Counted from the stretch's first letter, positions 22,694-34,616 are shown. The stretch is 64,000 nucleotides of DNA from Rhizophlyctis rosea (GCA_027596075.1 JADGJC010000024.1:76892-140891); one strand, 5' to 3'. Notes: generated by a model from the sequence alone, not told the origin. Numbers and translations: made by a program.

Positions 22694-23347
22694 TCACCGA
22701 CTGCGTCCCCACATAACGGCCTCATCCCTATTATCCAATGCCGATCCCCACCTCCCACTAGGCCCAATCGCAGGTTCCGAGTATGGCAGCCACAACAATC
22801 TACCCGCCACCAAGCTCCCTACCGCCATCACGGAATATACAACGCTGACCACAAACAACACCACAGTCCCAGCCGTTACACTACAGTCAGGGGACCCTTG
22901 AGCAAGACAAATTGGCCACCCTTTAGATAATGTTATGCGACTCCAGAGTGCGATGGATGCACAAAGGAAGGCCAGCCCGGCGCCCGTCCAAAATGCTCCG
23001 ATGTGGAATTTTGTTTTGGGGTTGTCGGAGCTGGCGAAGGATTTGTCGAGGCGGTAGAGCAAGGGAACGAAGGGGCCTAGGAAAGCTGCGCAGATGAAGC
23101 CTTTGAGGCAGTGGAGGGAATAGTTGCCGTCGGATTCGGGGTCGAAAGGCGTTGCTGGTATGGCGACTGCCGGAGTTGGGGTGGATGAGGGATAGGTTTG
23201 TTGAGAAACATCGGGCGTTTGGGCCCAGGGTTGCGTGGATGCTAGTGGTGCCGTGTAGGTATGTCCTGAGCCTGGTACAATGTAGGTAGGTGTTGGGGAC
23301 GTGGCATTGTAACCCTTGCTGCTGTCGTTTGTTGAAGTTTGATTCAT
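22694..23347 (-). CDS. Hypothetical proline-rich, three-span membrane protein
   Basis: A single open frame of 217 aa from ATG at 23347. The first 75 residues are Thr/Pro/Ser-rich and disordered. Three hydrophobic segments follow (GFICAAFLGPFVPLL, FWTGAGLAFLCASIALW, GTVVLFVVSVVYSVMAVGSLVAG), then a short hydrophilic tail. A Cys pair lies between spans 2 and 3 (PICLAQGSPDC). The Pro-rich head followed by membrane segments recalls the gene at 25495, but I see no clear homology. No family is recognised. Introns are not needed, though a small 3' exon cannot be excluded. Confidence 0.55.
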   Translation of the reverse strand: MNQTSTNDSSKGYNATSPTPTYIVPGSGHTYTAPLASTQPWAQTPDVSQQTYPSSTPTPAVAIPATPFDPESDGNYSLHCLKGFICAAFLGPFVPLLYRLDKSFASSDNPKTKFHIGAFWTGAGLAFLCASIALWSRITLSKGWPICLAQGSPDCSVTAGTVVLFVVSVVYSVMAVGSLVAGRLLWLPYSEPAIGPSGRWGSALDNRDEAVMWGRSR

Positions 23348-23739
23348 GAGGAAGGATGTTGATTGCCGTCAGTGATCAGCAATGCGACGAGATTGATCAG
23401 GCAATCATGGCACCGCACTTATCCCACTGTATATGTCAAAAAAATTGTAGGTACCGCAAGCATTTTTGGGGCTGTGTTTGCAGGGCGAGTTCAGAAAATG
23501 GAAAGTTCGACGTCTAAAACCTTGTAGCCTTGTGTTACATACATACAACCGGCGGATTTGATGATGGAGCAGAGCTAGCAGAGTGTTATGGCAGTGTTAC
23601 ACAGACATAAGCTTCTCACCGACATCGGGGGCTTGCCGCTCCCTACTTACTCAACGTTGGCAACAAGTCGTGGGGGGGGGGGGGGGGGGGGGAAATGGGT
23701 AAAATGCCATTAAACAACGACATGGGCCTGGCAAAACCA

Positions 23740-23749
23740 NNNNNNNNNN
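23740..23749. other. Assembly gap (10 N) flanked by near-duplicate sequence
   Basis: Ten undetermined bases. The 34 bp before the gap (GCCATTAAACAACGACATGG...) and the 34 bp at 23868-23900 (GCCATGAAGCAACGAAATGG...) are about 80 percent identical. The two sides are probably the same locus read with errors through a poly-G/poly-C stretch, so local order and length are unreliable. Confidence 0.85.
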
Positions 23750-23930
23750 CCGCCCTGCCCCCCCCCCCCCCCCCGCCCGCCCGCGCCCCGCCCCCCCCCC
23801 CGCGCCCCCCCCCGCGCGGCCGCCCGGCCGGGGGCCCGCGCCCCGCCCCCCCGAACGCGGGAAAAGGCCATGAAGCAACGAAATGGGCATCGCAACACCA
23901 GTCTAGCATTCGATCATGTGATAGCCACAA

Positions 23931-23984
23931 AGTAACGGATAACAGTTTGTCAGCAAAAGTAACGGATGAAAATTTGTCAGCAAA
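23931..23984. repeat. Two-copy 27-bp tandem repeat
   Basis: AGTAACGGAT-[AG]-A-[CA]-A-[GA]-TTTGTCAGCAAA at 23931-23957 and 23958-23984, with three differences. A partial third start (AGTGCCG) follows. Confidence 0.7.
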
Positions 23985-24117
23985 AGTGCCGTTATCCTTT
24001 AAAGGATGCTGTTCCCGGACAGACTTTGTGGGGTGGGGTTGGGGTGGGAGATGGGTATCAAGGCACGGCCGACATGTTCGATAACCGTCATTCCTGATGC
24101 ACAAACTGTTGTTCAAG

Positions 24118-24640
24118 TACAACGCAATTCAATGCCGTTGCGGCTACTTACGCCATTCGCACGCGCAAAGTTGAAAATGTTGTCCCGTAGGTACCCTCTC
24201 TTTCAACTGCTCAAACGAACTTCTGTGATAACGCAAAGCCCCTTATCCGGAAACTTCTTTTTTACAGGCTTCAACCAAAACATCTTCACCAGGTCAGCTG
24301 TTGGTTGATCAGTGTGATTACAGTGGCCATTGTGCCAGTGGTGAATCTAGTAAGAAGCGTTCAAGCAGTGTATGTATAATTGCAGCATTTCCGGCCACCG
24401 TTCTTTCCACCGCCATCTTCGCCATTCCCAAAATTTTGATGGCGTTTGATTTGATCAAAGAGAAGGATGAAGAGCCGAAGATTGGTACGTCGGCTGGTAC
24501 CCCGAACTTCAAAAGCAATCTGCAAGAAGCAAATCTATCAAGAGTGAGCCGGTTGCGGCATGACGATTGCCACCATCAACTCTCATCGAACGCTTCCACC
24601 TTGTCATACAAACGCCTTTCACTTGTGATGATTCACTGAG
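24118..24640 (+). pseudogene. Remnant of a second class C receptor (TM5-TM7)
   Basis: Homologous to the last exons of the receptor at 12.1-17.8 kb. It begins at a CAAG acceptor with TAC AAC, like exon 'YNSLIIV' there, and continues AATYAIRTRKVENVV, matching LAAFYAFRTRNVV. After an intron ending TTTTTTACAG comes FNQNIFT (against FNENTFT), then LISVITVAIVPVVNLV (against LICVVTVVVVPILNF) and STAIFAIPKILMAFD (against SSIIFAAPKLLAAFG). Single-base indels break the frame near 24134, 24305 and 24371, and an in-frame stop lies at the last site. TM1-TM4 and the ectodomain are not present upstream; the assembly gap lies about 370 bp away. It is a decayed 3' fragment of a duplicated receptor gene. Confidence 0.8.
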
Positions 24641-25494
24641 AATCACCAGACGTCCTCCATGAATGGAAAGTGGTAACCCTTCAGAGTCACAGCTTCAGCA
24701 ATTGAGTGCATCCTAGGTCGTCTGGCGACTAATGTTGGAAGGCGAGTTAAATTTGAAGGCTCAACGTCAAAAACAGTCTGTCCTGGCGGAGGGACAGTGA
24801 TGATGATGATTATGTCAGACATAGAGGGACAGATACTGTGAGGTTAGTGGTCAGGACAACCCTTCTGGAGTTCGAAACTTTCGGACACCATACAGAAACG
24901 AGTTGCTCTGCGCCACAAACGCCACATATCGACACTGCCACCCCGGGCCAATGGGCTCAACACGCACTCCGAATGTGGGACAACCCCTTGAAGGTAAACT
25001 CGCCTCTGCAGACTTCTCCATCGCCATGAACCATTCAATTGCGAGCTTTCGTGCTTGGATGTGGCCGGTGGCGAACGTTCGGAACAGAAACCCTCGCCGT
25101 CGGAGCGGTGCGGAGGGGTTCAAAGATTGAGAGGCCATCCAGTGATTCCAATGCCACCCGATGCCATTTGCGGTTGGGCGACTCATCGAAGTTTCGTTGA
25201 AGGGCAAGTGCCGTCTGCGCAGCCTCCATCCGGCATATGTTCAGCACCCAGCTGCCTCTCGTCACACACTCGCCGCTCATTCGGAGGGATTGAATGCGCC
25301 CCTTACCAGTGCCTTTCGAATGCGCCCGTTGGATCGTGCGTATTAAATACCCCATTGGAGCACGCGAACAGCAAGGAGAGCTTTCATTCCAACCTCGCAT
25401 CAGAGCATAAGACTTTGTAACAACTACACACCTCATCACTATCATCCACGAACTTCATTACTCACACCATTTCGAATCTCTGAATTGTTGGTCT
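24641..25494. other. Intergenic region
   Basis: Between the receptor remnant and the gene at 25495. Overlapping open frames around 24850-25445 on both strands have no recognisable domain. Nothing supportable seen. Confidence 0.4.
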
Positions 25495-26133
25495 ATGACA
25501 CACATCACTGAAATCATGACACCCCAATCCACATACCAAACCTGTTCATCCCCATCCCCACACCCTCCAGCACCCTACACCGTCCCCTCTTCGAACTCAT
25601 TACCGATGCAACCAGCACCATTACTCTCCACATCAGCAGCAAGCACATCAACCCACCTATCCATCACAACCCCGGACGACTACCCACTCCTTCCATCCCA
25701 ACAACCACCACCCGAATACTCAAACACACCACCCACCTACAGTCGAGAACCTAAAGATGGAAGAGAGATTGCTGTTACCGTCATGCCGGATGGAAGAAGT
25801 CCCATGACGACGAATAACACTGCTTCGTACACACCATATCCACCGCGAGCGGGGGAAAGAAGTGTGCAAGCAGGTTCGGGAGAGTTGAGGGAAAGCGCGA
25901 GGGATTTTCCTGGCGGGGTACGGCCGAGAGATAGAGATCAATGCTATTGGCCGATTCTCTATTTTGGAGAGTGAGTGTTGTTTGCAAGATTCTTGGGGGC
26001 GGCATGATAAGCTGACCCTGTTCCTTTGTTTCTTCTGTCTGACTTTTGCTTTGCCTCTCTCGCTTTCAGGTGTTGCGAATGTTTTACCGCATGTTGCATG
26101 TGCTGCTTCATGGCGACGACTGGGTCGATGTAG
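25495..26133 (+). CDS. Proline-rich protein with cysteine-rich C-terminal tail
   Basis: Two exons, 25495-25970 and 26070-26133, spliced at GA|GTGAGT ... TTTCAG|G (phase 2), give 179 aa. A second in-frame ATG lies 21 bp downstream. Residues 1-150 are Pro/Ser/Thr-rich and disordered, with several PxY and PPxY-like motifs (QPPPEYSNTPPTYS) that could bind WW domains. The last 30 residues read CYWPILYFGECCECF, then TACCMCCFMATTGSM, and hold eight Cys. This is typical of palmitoylated or CYSTM-like membrane-attached tails. The tail exon is only 64 nt and the splice junction is coherent, which supports the model. No named family is assigned; membrane attachment through acylated Cys is inferred. Confidence 0.62.
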
Positions 26134-26826
26134 ATAGACTGGTAGACCAAGGGATTGAGATTGTACATACGGATGGTGTATATAACCGTGTATGGATTCA
26201 CATGTTTCAATTACTCCCGAATTGTTGAACCGATCTGGGTTGGATGTTGATCAGAAACGTCTGCTTCCTAGCGATGAGCTCTCTGTGTCGCGCTGATGTG
26301 AGTCGAACGAGAGCTTGAGAATTCATGCAGCTCAGTCAAGTTTCATTCAGAAGCGGAATAACTCGTCATGGTTGAATGCCTTGCTGATGTTCTGTTATCC
26401 CAGCTTGCGCCCATTGACGAGTTTACAGGCTGGATTATAAAGCACTTACTACGCCCCACACCTCCGAGTCCAAGCGGATGTTGTCCGGATCCATTATTAG
26501 CATTCAGGGCATAGGATATAGGGGCGGCATGGATGATCAAGTTTGATCCCTACTACGAGCCGGTTGTGATTTGTTTGAATAAACAACCCTCCGATCACGA
26601 TCACCATTACAACCCTTTGACCTAATTTTATGTCCTTCGTCATTTTGACGGCTTGTTGACACTTGTCAAATCTCCATCTGCTTAGACGAGGGTAAATCGT
26701 ATGGTGGTTTACACATCGGTATGCCCTCATGAGTACATTATAGTCAAACGGATATCTAGCTACGGAAAACGGTCTCCTGAAGACGATTTCAAAAAGCAGC
26801 AGTATCTTTGGACGATATACACAAAT
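26134..26826. other. Intergenic region upstream of the CAP-Gly gene
   Basis: No gene seen. The open frame of the CAP-Gly gene extends upstream to 26701 without a better start context. Confidence 0.4.
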
Positions 26827-29800
26827 ATGCCAGACGCAGAATTCCCTCAACAGCCAGCGGCTGCTCCTCCGACAACCGCACCAGGCAACCAAACTGTGAT
26901 TCCTGATGCATCCTCACGCCCACCAAATGTTGCAACCACATCTCAACCCAACTTTGCACCCGCTCCACAACTTCCCCCAGCACAAGAGTCTAGTGACAAC
27001 CTCACCAATTTACCTCCACCCGGAGATCGTAACGCAACCACCTCAGCACCCGATGCCCCCCATCGCTATCAGAAAACCGTCACCCAACTCATCCAATTCG
27101 GACAACCTTCGTCCGTAGATGTTGGCTTACCCCCTATACCACCCGACGTAGCCGCGCAAAATGCCAATCCCGCCGAACGTTCCCAGATCATCAGTGGCGG
27201 CCGTCCAGATGACTATCCCGGCGGCCTCCCCCGCACACACGATGACGAACGCGGAATCAGAGGCCCAACAGACGGACCGAACGGCATTACCGGGATCGGA
27301 GACAAATCCCTCCCTCCTCGCGACCCTGTTGACACGACCAACATGACCGTCTTCCCCATCACAGCCAGTATTCCAACCACAGGCACCACAACTCTTCGTC
27401 AAGCCGAGACTTACACCGAAGTCGTCGAATCCCGGCCCACAGACTCCCCTACCGCTCCACAAACAATTTTTGAAAAACGCACGACAACCACGTCTATAGT
27501 ATCCAAGCTCGACCCAGAACACCCGCTCGCAGATGCAACTGCAACGCGGGACGCCATCGAATCCCTCACCGCCCCTGCGGAAAGCTCTGAACCTAACGCT
27601 CAACCCGCCATCAAGTGGGACGCCACTCCCGCGGCGCAGATCGCTACAGGACAAGACCTTCCGAAGGGTACGACAGGCAATGTCGGACATGCGGACAAGT
27701 ATAATGAGGCGGACCGGTATGCGGAGGAAGTGTTCGAGAAGGCCGATGAGGCTGTTGGTGGTGAGAGCGTGCAGAAGGAAGCAGGACCTGAACATAAGGG
27801 TAATGGTGAATTCAAGGACGTGGGTGCTATTAGGGAAGAAAAAGGTCAGAAATCGGTTAGTGCAGCTGAGATGGGGCCTTTGGGAAAGTTTGATGAGGCG
27901 GTTGTGAAGGATAGGAAGGGGAAGGTGATTAGTGCTGGGAATGAGGCGGTGATTGCGAAGAGTGGGTCGACGCCGAAACTTGCGGATGTTGGGAAGAGTG
28001 GGTCGACGCCTAAAGTTGGGGATGGAGGGAGGACGGGGTCGGTTAGTAAGCTTGCGGATGCTGGAAAGACGCCTTCAAAGACGGCCCTTACGAGTGCTGA
28101 TAAGGCTCCCTCCACACCTGCGCTAGCCGGTGCCAATAAGACCCCGTCAACACCTGCACTTACGGATGCCCATAAAGCTCCATCACAGACTGCTCTTTCA
28201 GGTGCTGATCAAGCTCCATCAACAGCGGCGTTTACAGATGCCAATAGGATTCAGTCAAAGGCCTCCCTCACGGGTGCTGATAGAGCTCCGTCAACAACTG
28301 CGCTTGCGGGCACCAATAAGACCGCATCAAAGGTCTCCCTCATGGGTGCTGATAGGGCTCCATCAACTACTGCGCTTGCGGGCCCCAACAAGAGCGCATC
28401 AAAGGCTTCCCTTACGGGCGCGGATAAAGCTCCCACAACACCTGCACTTACCAATGGCAGTAAAAGTGCCTCAAAGGCGTCCCTTACAGGTGCCAGCAAC
28501 GCTCCATCAACAACCGCGCTTGCGGATGCCAGTAAGGCTCCATCGACGGCCGCCCTCACCGCTGCCGATAAGACTGCGTCCACACCTGCGTTGACGAGTG
28601 CCAATAAGACTCTGTCAACCCCAGCGCCTAACGGTGCTACCAAAACTCCATCCACGCATGCGCTTACTGATGCCGGTAGGACGGCATCTGTGCCCAAGCT
28701 AGATGAAGCAGACACGGGTCCGAGAACTGGCTCGACAACCCAACTTTCCCGGACGGGTACTCAGGCTTCAACTCCTGCCCTGACAGATGCAGGAAAAACT
28801 GGTTCAACAACCAAGCTTACCAACGCCAGCAAGACTGCGTCTGTCACCAGTCTCAAAGATGCCAATAACTTGGCTAAGACCACATCCACCCCGAAACTCG
28901 CCGAAACTGCGAAAACAGGCTCTGCAGCCAAGTTGGCAGATGCAGAAAAGTTGGAAAAGGTCCCTTCGGCGCCTCAGCTGGGGGAGACCAGCAGGACTGG
29001 GTCGAGGGATAGACTTACTGAAGGGGTGGCGGTGGATAAGACGGCGTCGGTTCCAAAATTAGCGGATACTGGTAGGAATGCATCAGGGGAGCAGTTGGCG
29101 AAGACGGCGTCAGTGACCAAGCTAGCGGATACTGGTAGGAATGCATCAGGGGAGCAGTTGGCGAAGACGGCGTCAGTGCCAAAGTTAGCGGATACTGGTA
29201 GGAATGCATCAGGGGAGCAGTTGGCAAAGACGGCTTCAACTGATAAGATGGGTAAGATGGCGTCGGTTCCAAAACTTGCAGATACTGGCAGGACTGCATC
29301 GGCAGAGAAATTGCCAAAGACCGCGTCAACTGATAAGCTGGGTAAGACAGCGTCCGTGGCAAAACTTGCCGATCCTGATAGGACTGCATCGGCGGAGAAA
29401 CTGGCCAGGGCAGCTTCAACTGATCGGATGGGTAAGACGGCGTCAACTGATAAGTTAGTGAAGACGGCATCGGCTGCCAGTTTAGCAGGTGCGGACAAGT
29501 TGGAGAAGGCGGCGTCCAGTGATAAGTTGGGTAAAACAGCGTCGACGGATAAACTCACCGAAACGGCATCAGCGGAGAAGTTGAACAAAACGCCTTCCAC
29601 TGATATATTGGGGAAAGCGCCATCGGCAGAGCAGCTCGCCAAACCAGCATCAATGGAACAGTTGAACAAAGCGCCTTCCACTGATAGGTTGGGGAAAGCG
29701 CCGTCGGCAGATCAGCTTGGCAACAGGACATCATCGGAACAGTTGAATAAAGCCCCATCTTCGGAGAGGTTAGGGAAGGCACCATCAACCGATAAGCTTG

Positions 29801-32800
29801 GCAAGAGGGCATCTACGGAGCAGTTGAACAAAGCGCCGTCGACGGAGAGGTTGGGTAAGGTGCCATCGACAGATAAGCTTGGCAAGACAGCATCTACGGA
29901 ACGGTTGAACAGAGCGCCATCCACGGAGAGGTTGGGGAAGGCGCCGTCCCTGGATAAGCTGCCCAAAGCGGGATCAACAGACAGAATGGGCAAGATGGGG
30001 TCCACATCGAGTATTGCGGGTGCAAGCAATTTGAGCAAGACGGCGTCAACGGACAGGCTGGGTAAAACGGGCTCGACTCCCAATGTTGCGGGTGCAGACA
30101 CATTAGCGAAGGTCTCATCGACACCCAAACTCATCGAGAACAAGACTGCCTCAACTTCCAAGCTCTCAGGTGCAGACGCCGAACCGAAGAACGTCCAACT
30201 GGGAGTTGAGCGTCCCGACTCTATCGCCCAAGAAATGGCCAACCAAGATCCTCACCCCGAAAGACGCGATAAGAACATCCCTGTCGCTGATGCCCTCCCC
30301 GAGGCTGCTCCAGAAATTCCAGCCCGTGGAGAGAAGGCAGCGGCGGAGTACGAACCTCGTGAAGGGACGGCGCCAGTCTACCATTCCCACTTGATTGAAG
30401 GTCAACAGCATGAACAACACGTTTCTTTACCTCATGGGTATGGGTCGCAGACTGTGACATTGGAGACGCCGGAGTACGGGAGGGAGAGGGCGGTTGGAGC
30501 TGAGGGGAATGAGGGCCAAACTCGCCATGAAGAGGGGAAGACCGAAATTGAACAACAAGAAGATGCATACTTTGCCGATGAGGACCAACAAGACCGCGTT
30601 GCGACAACCGACGAAACTTCTTCGGAGGTGGATAGGAACGCACCAGCACCAGCACCCATCCATGGCCAAACCGGCCGGGGACGCGTCACAGCCATGGCTT
30701 CACAAATCATGCACGATAGTCTCGACAGCGCACAGCAAGAACTACGCGCTGAGTCCGCCAAGCGACTTGACGAACCACAGCCACAAGAACAGCAACAACC
30801 AGAAAACCTCGATTACTCCTACACCTACTCCGGCGAGTTTGAGCCCGAACAACAAAAGCCCGCCGCAGATGAAGCACCACCCGAACCCGCACCGCTGGAA
30901 GCGAAGGGACGTCGTGGGAATATCACTGCTATGGCATCGCAGATTATGCATGAGACGCTTGACTCCGCAAAGCAGGACTTGCGGAATGAGAGTGCGGGTA
31001 GTGTAGAGATGCAGGGAAATCGTAGGGGCTATGGCGAGGACTTCGAGGCGGAAGCGGAACCGCAGCCGCAGCCACAGGCGCAGGAAGGTCAGCAGGAGCA
31101 GGAGCAGGGGTATGGTGATGATTTTGATAATGGTGGGGAGGAGGATCAGAGGCCGGAGGAAGAGAACCGTGAGTTACGAGAGGCTGGACCGATCGTTGCT
31201 GCTGCTGAGGAGGAAGCGAAGCTTGAGGAGCAGGGACAGGAGTATAGCTACAGCCAGGAGTTTGAAGGGGAGTTTGAAGCCCCTGCTGAACCGCAAGGGG
31301 AGGAAGTGCAACCACAGCAAGAAGGGGAGCAGCAACAGCCCGCCTCGGAAGGCGAAGGGTATGAAGGTGATTTCGAGACTCAGGGTGAGGAGGGGCCGGC
31401 GCAAGAGGAAGGTCAACCGCAACAGGAACAGGAGGCAGCACAACCTGCAGCGCAAGACTATGAGGGTGATTTCGAAGGTGGTGCACAGGAGCAGGAGCAG
31501 CAGGCCCCCGCTGCTGCTCAGGAGGAGCAATACACGTTTGATGAGTTCGAGGCTTCCGAACCGCAAGCGGAGGTGACGCGTGATCTGGAAGAAACGCAAC
31601 CCCAACAGGAAGAGCACCCTCAACAAGAAGAACAGTCTCAGCATAATGAACAACCTCAGCAAGAAGAGCAACCCCAGCAGGAAGAGACAATCCGCCAAGA
31701 TTCTTACACCTTTGATGAATTTGCCACCTCATCCGGCTCCTTTGCACGAGACCTGAAAGATGAAGCACCGCAACCCGCCCAGCAAGAGGAGGAGTCACAA
31801 CAGCAGAAACAACAGCAGGCCGAGTACACCTTTGACGAATTTGAGCCTGCCCAACCTCAGCAAGCGGAAGAGACTCAACCTCAGCAGGAGGAGGAAGCTC
31901 AACCTCAGCAGGAAGAGCAGGAGCCCCAACCTGCCCAAGATGAGTACACCACAGACGAGTTCGAACCTGCTCAAGATCGCGCCGTTCCATCACAAGAGGA
32001 AGAAGAACAACCACCTCAACAAGAACAAGATCAACAATCGCCTCAACAAGAAGAAGAACAATCACCCACCCAACAAGACGAATACTCTTTCGACGAATTC
32101 GCCACACCTTCCGCCTCCTTCGCACGAGAAAAGACAGAAGAAACGCCCCAGCAGGAGCAAGCGCACGAACAACCCCAACAAGAAGAGTATACCTTTGATG
32201 AATTCGAAGCTCCCGCACCGAGAGAGGTAGAACCTCAACCCGCTCAAGAGGAAGAGCAACAACCCCAACAGGAGGAAGAATACGGCTTTGACGAATTCGA
32301 GAACCCGCGAGAGGAAGAACCACCCCAACAAGAAGAAGAGCAACAACAACAAGACGACTACACATACGAAGAATTCGAAGCCCCCACCGCCCCACCAGCG
32401 GCTGAAGAACCCTCCGCATCAAAATCCACGACATTCAGTGATTTCCCATCATACTCGTTCGCGTCCTCCAAACAACCTTCTAAACAAGCCTCCAAACAAC
32501 CCTCTATGGCGGGCTCGAAGCAACCTTCCCAAGTTCTTTCGTCTAAACAACCGTCTATGGCGGGTTCAAAGCAAGCGAGTCAGGTACTGAAACCTAGTCC
32601 TCCAGCAACTCCGCCGAGGAGCGGAAGTAGGGCGAGTATGGCTAAGTCGAGGAGCATTATCAGCAAGAAGGAGGACGACGGCCAGGATGAGGAAGACGAG
32701 GAAGAAGAGAAGTTCGAAAGAAGAGTCTCGTACTCCTTTGAAGAAGCTCATGTGAGTGCCCGCATCCGTCCACCTCTCATCTTACGGTTCGGACTGATCA

Positions 32801-34616
32801 TACATGCATTAACAGCCACCAGCCGACGAGGTTGCCCTCCACAGGCAGAAGCAGTCCTCTGCCGACAAGAAGAAGGAGAAGGACATTAACTATGTTGCGC
32901 TGGTGGCGCGGTTACGACATGAGGTGGCGGTATTGAAGGAGCAGTTGGGGGAGAGGGATGGGGAGCTTGAGATTTTGAGGGCGGGGATTAGGAGTGATGT
33001 GAGTGTTCTTTGGCCATTGAGGGAAGGAAAGAGTGGATGCCATCAGTTGGAAATTTCATTTTCTGATGATGCTTTTGGGTTGTTGTTTGATGTGAATTGC
33101 AGGTTGACGGAAACCAAACACCGCGGAGTGCTGGGCCAAGCAGCACGGAGGAAGGGCAGACCAGGTTGATGTTGGACCGGCAGAAGAAGGTAAGAGAGCA
33201 TGTTTGTTTATGATCACGTCCATGCATTTCATGTGAGATTGGGATTGTCACAAAACTTGTTCACGACATCCTCACCCTCTCACTCCGTGACACCACAAAT
33301 ACATCATCCGTTTAGGAATACCAAATCCTCGTAGCAAAACTGCGTCGTGAAATCCGTCGCTTGAAGTTTCAACGGAATTCGTTAGCTGACCCACTCATCG
33401 AGGTGAATCTCCCCTCATACCCATACCCTAACTTTGTCACATCATACTGAACCCCTTTTCTAGTCCCAATACTTCCCTTACCTCCCCCGCACCGACCGCA
33501 CCCAGGCAACATCCCGCAAACCGCCCGTCGGCACAGTCGGCAATCTCCACCCACGCTCGACCGATCGGTTCGCGCTCAATCCGCCGCCTCCAACAGGCAA
33601 TCACCCGGAAAGCGGGAATAGGTGGTGGTGGGGGAGTGGACCGAGTTTGACGGGGCATTGTAAGTTTTGGTGATTTCTTTTGATGACAGCAATTCGAGAT
33701 AGCTTACGCACACATACCACACAAACAGTACCCCCACCCCGTCCCAAAACCGCCCCCTCCTCCAAAGCCCCTCTTCCCCCCTCTTCCACAACCCTCCCCG
33801 CACCCCGCAACAAAACCCACTCCCCAACACCCTCGGGTCTGAGCACCACCCCGCACCCACCCGCATCCGACACGTCCTCCCGCCCGCCTTCCCGCAACCA
33901 AAAAGAGCCACCACCAGTGCAACTTCCCCCGCTGCCGAACCAGAAAGTGAAGCTCGTGCCTGTTGAGAGGAGGAGGGAGAAAGAAGGTGGTGGGAGGGGA
34001 GAGGAAAAGGGTCATGAACATTGGGAAGCTGCGGTGATTGGGAAGTTGCAGCATGTTGACTTGAAAATTGGGGATAGGGTTTGTGTTGTTATTGGTGGGG
34101 AGAGGTGTTTAGGTATGAAGAGAAGGGAAAGAAGGCATTTTACCTTGGCTTTATTTCCCCCGTTTGATTGCATCATCTGACTTCCACCATCCAATGTTAA
34201 CACCATCTACACATCATATCACCCACACAGGCGAACTAAAATACCTCGGCACCTTCGACCCACACCCCCACTCGGGCCTCTGGTGCGGCATCAAGCTCGA
34301 CCGCGCCCTCGGCAAACACGACGGCACGGTCCGAGATCGTCGGTACTTTGTATGTGACGACAACCACGGCTTATTCGTAAAGAGCGAGAAGGTCGTGCCG
34401 GTCAGGCATGTCGTTGTCAAGGTGAGTCTGAGGGGAGGATGGACACGATGTCAAGATCCTGCTGCCTCAACATTGATCCAATATAATTTCCCCTTCCCCT
34501 TTCCTGAATGGGTTTTCAATTCACAGCGTCCACAATCACCCCAACTTGACGGTGAAAATCATGCACAAAAGTCCGAACGACATGTGCACATGGCGCCGGA
34601 GACTGCAGCCGTGTGA
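26827..34616 (+). CDS. Giant repeat-containing CAP-Gly microtubule-binding protein
   Basis: Eight exons, 26827-32751, 32816-32998, 33103-33189, 33316-33402, 33464-33659, 33729-34112, 34231-34421 and 34527-34616, join in frame to 2380 aa. Residues 1-375 are disordered. Residues about 378-1108 are about 50 degenerate 13-18-residue repeats (type K-A/T-[AP]-ST-x-KL-x-K, later EQL/DKLGK). About 1300-1860 is Gln/Glu-rich with about 14 copies of a [YG]-x-[FY]-[DE]-EF-E motif (YTFDEFE, YSFDEFA, YGFDEFE). A SKQPS repeat follows, then short coiled coils in exons 2 and 4 (LVARLRHEVAVLKEQL) and a C-terminal CAP-Gly domain at about 2278-2350 (GDRVCVVIGG ... LKYLGTF ... SGLWCGIKLD ... GKHDGTV ... YFVCDDNHGLFV). 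CAP-Gly domains bind tubulin or EB C-termini. A microtubule plus-end, basal body or axoneme role is inferred. I start at MPDAEF, since in-frame sequence upstream to 26701 looks non-coding. Confidence 0.88.
27960..30150 (+). repeat. Coding tandem repeat array in the CAP-Gly gene
   Basis: About 2.2 kb of degenerate coding repeats, 39-54 bp per unit. Three nearly identical units at 29040-29235 (each with GATACTGGTAGGAATGCATC) indicate recent expansion. Units early in the array (Ser-Thr-x-Ala-Leu-Thr-x-Ala-x-Lys) differ from later ones (Ser-Thr-Asp-Lys-Leu-Gly-Lys), so at least two rounds of amplification took place. Confidence 0.8.

Larger units (their letters stand above)
23348..24117. other. 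Intergenic region containing an assembly gap
   Basis: Holds a poly-G run (about 22 G) near 23671-23692, ten Ns at 23740-23749, a C/G-only low-complexity stretch to about 23860, and a 27-bp tandem repeat at 23931-23984. No gene; open frames across the G/C tract are artefacts of composition. Confidence 0.7.

Noticed and set aside
23643..24122. Open frames through the G/C-only tract and Ns
   Set aside because: They include undetermined bases and homopolymers; an assembly artefact.
30944..32434. Minus-strand open frame of 496 codons opposite the CAP-Gly gene
   Set aside because: Mirror of Gln/Glu codons of the real gene; low-complexity Leu/Val sequence with no domain.
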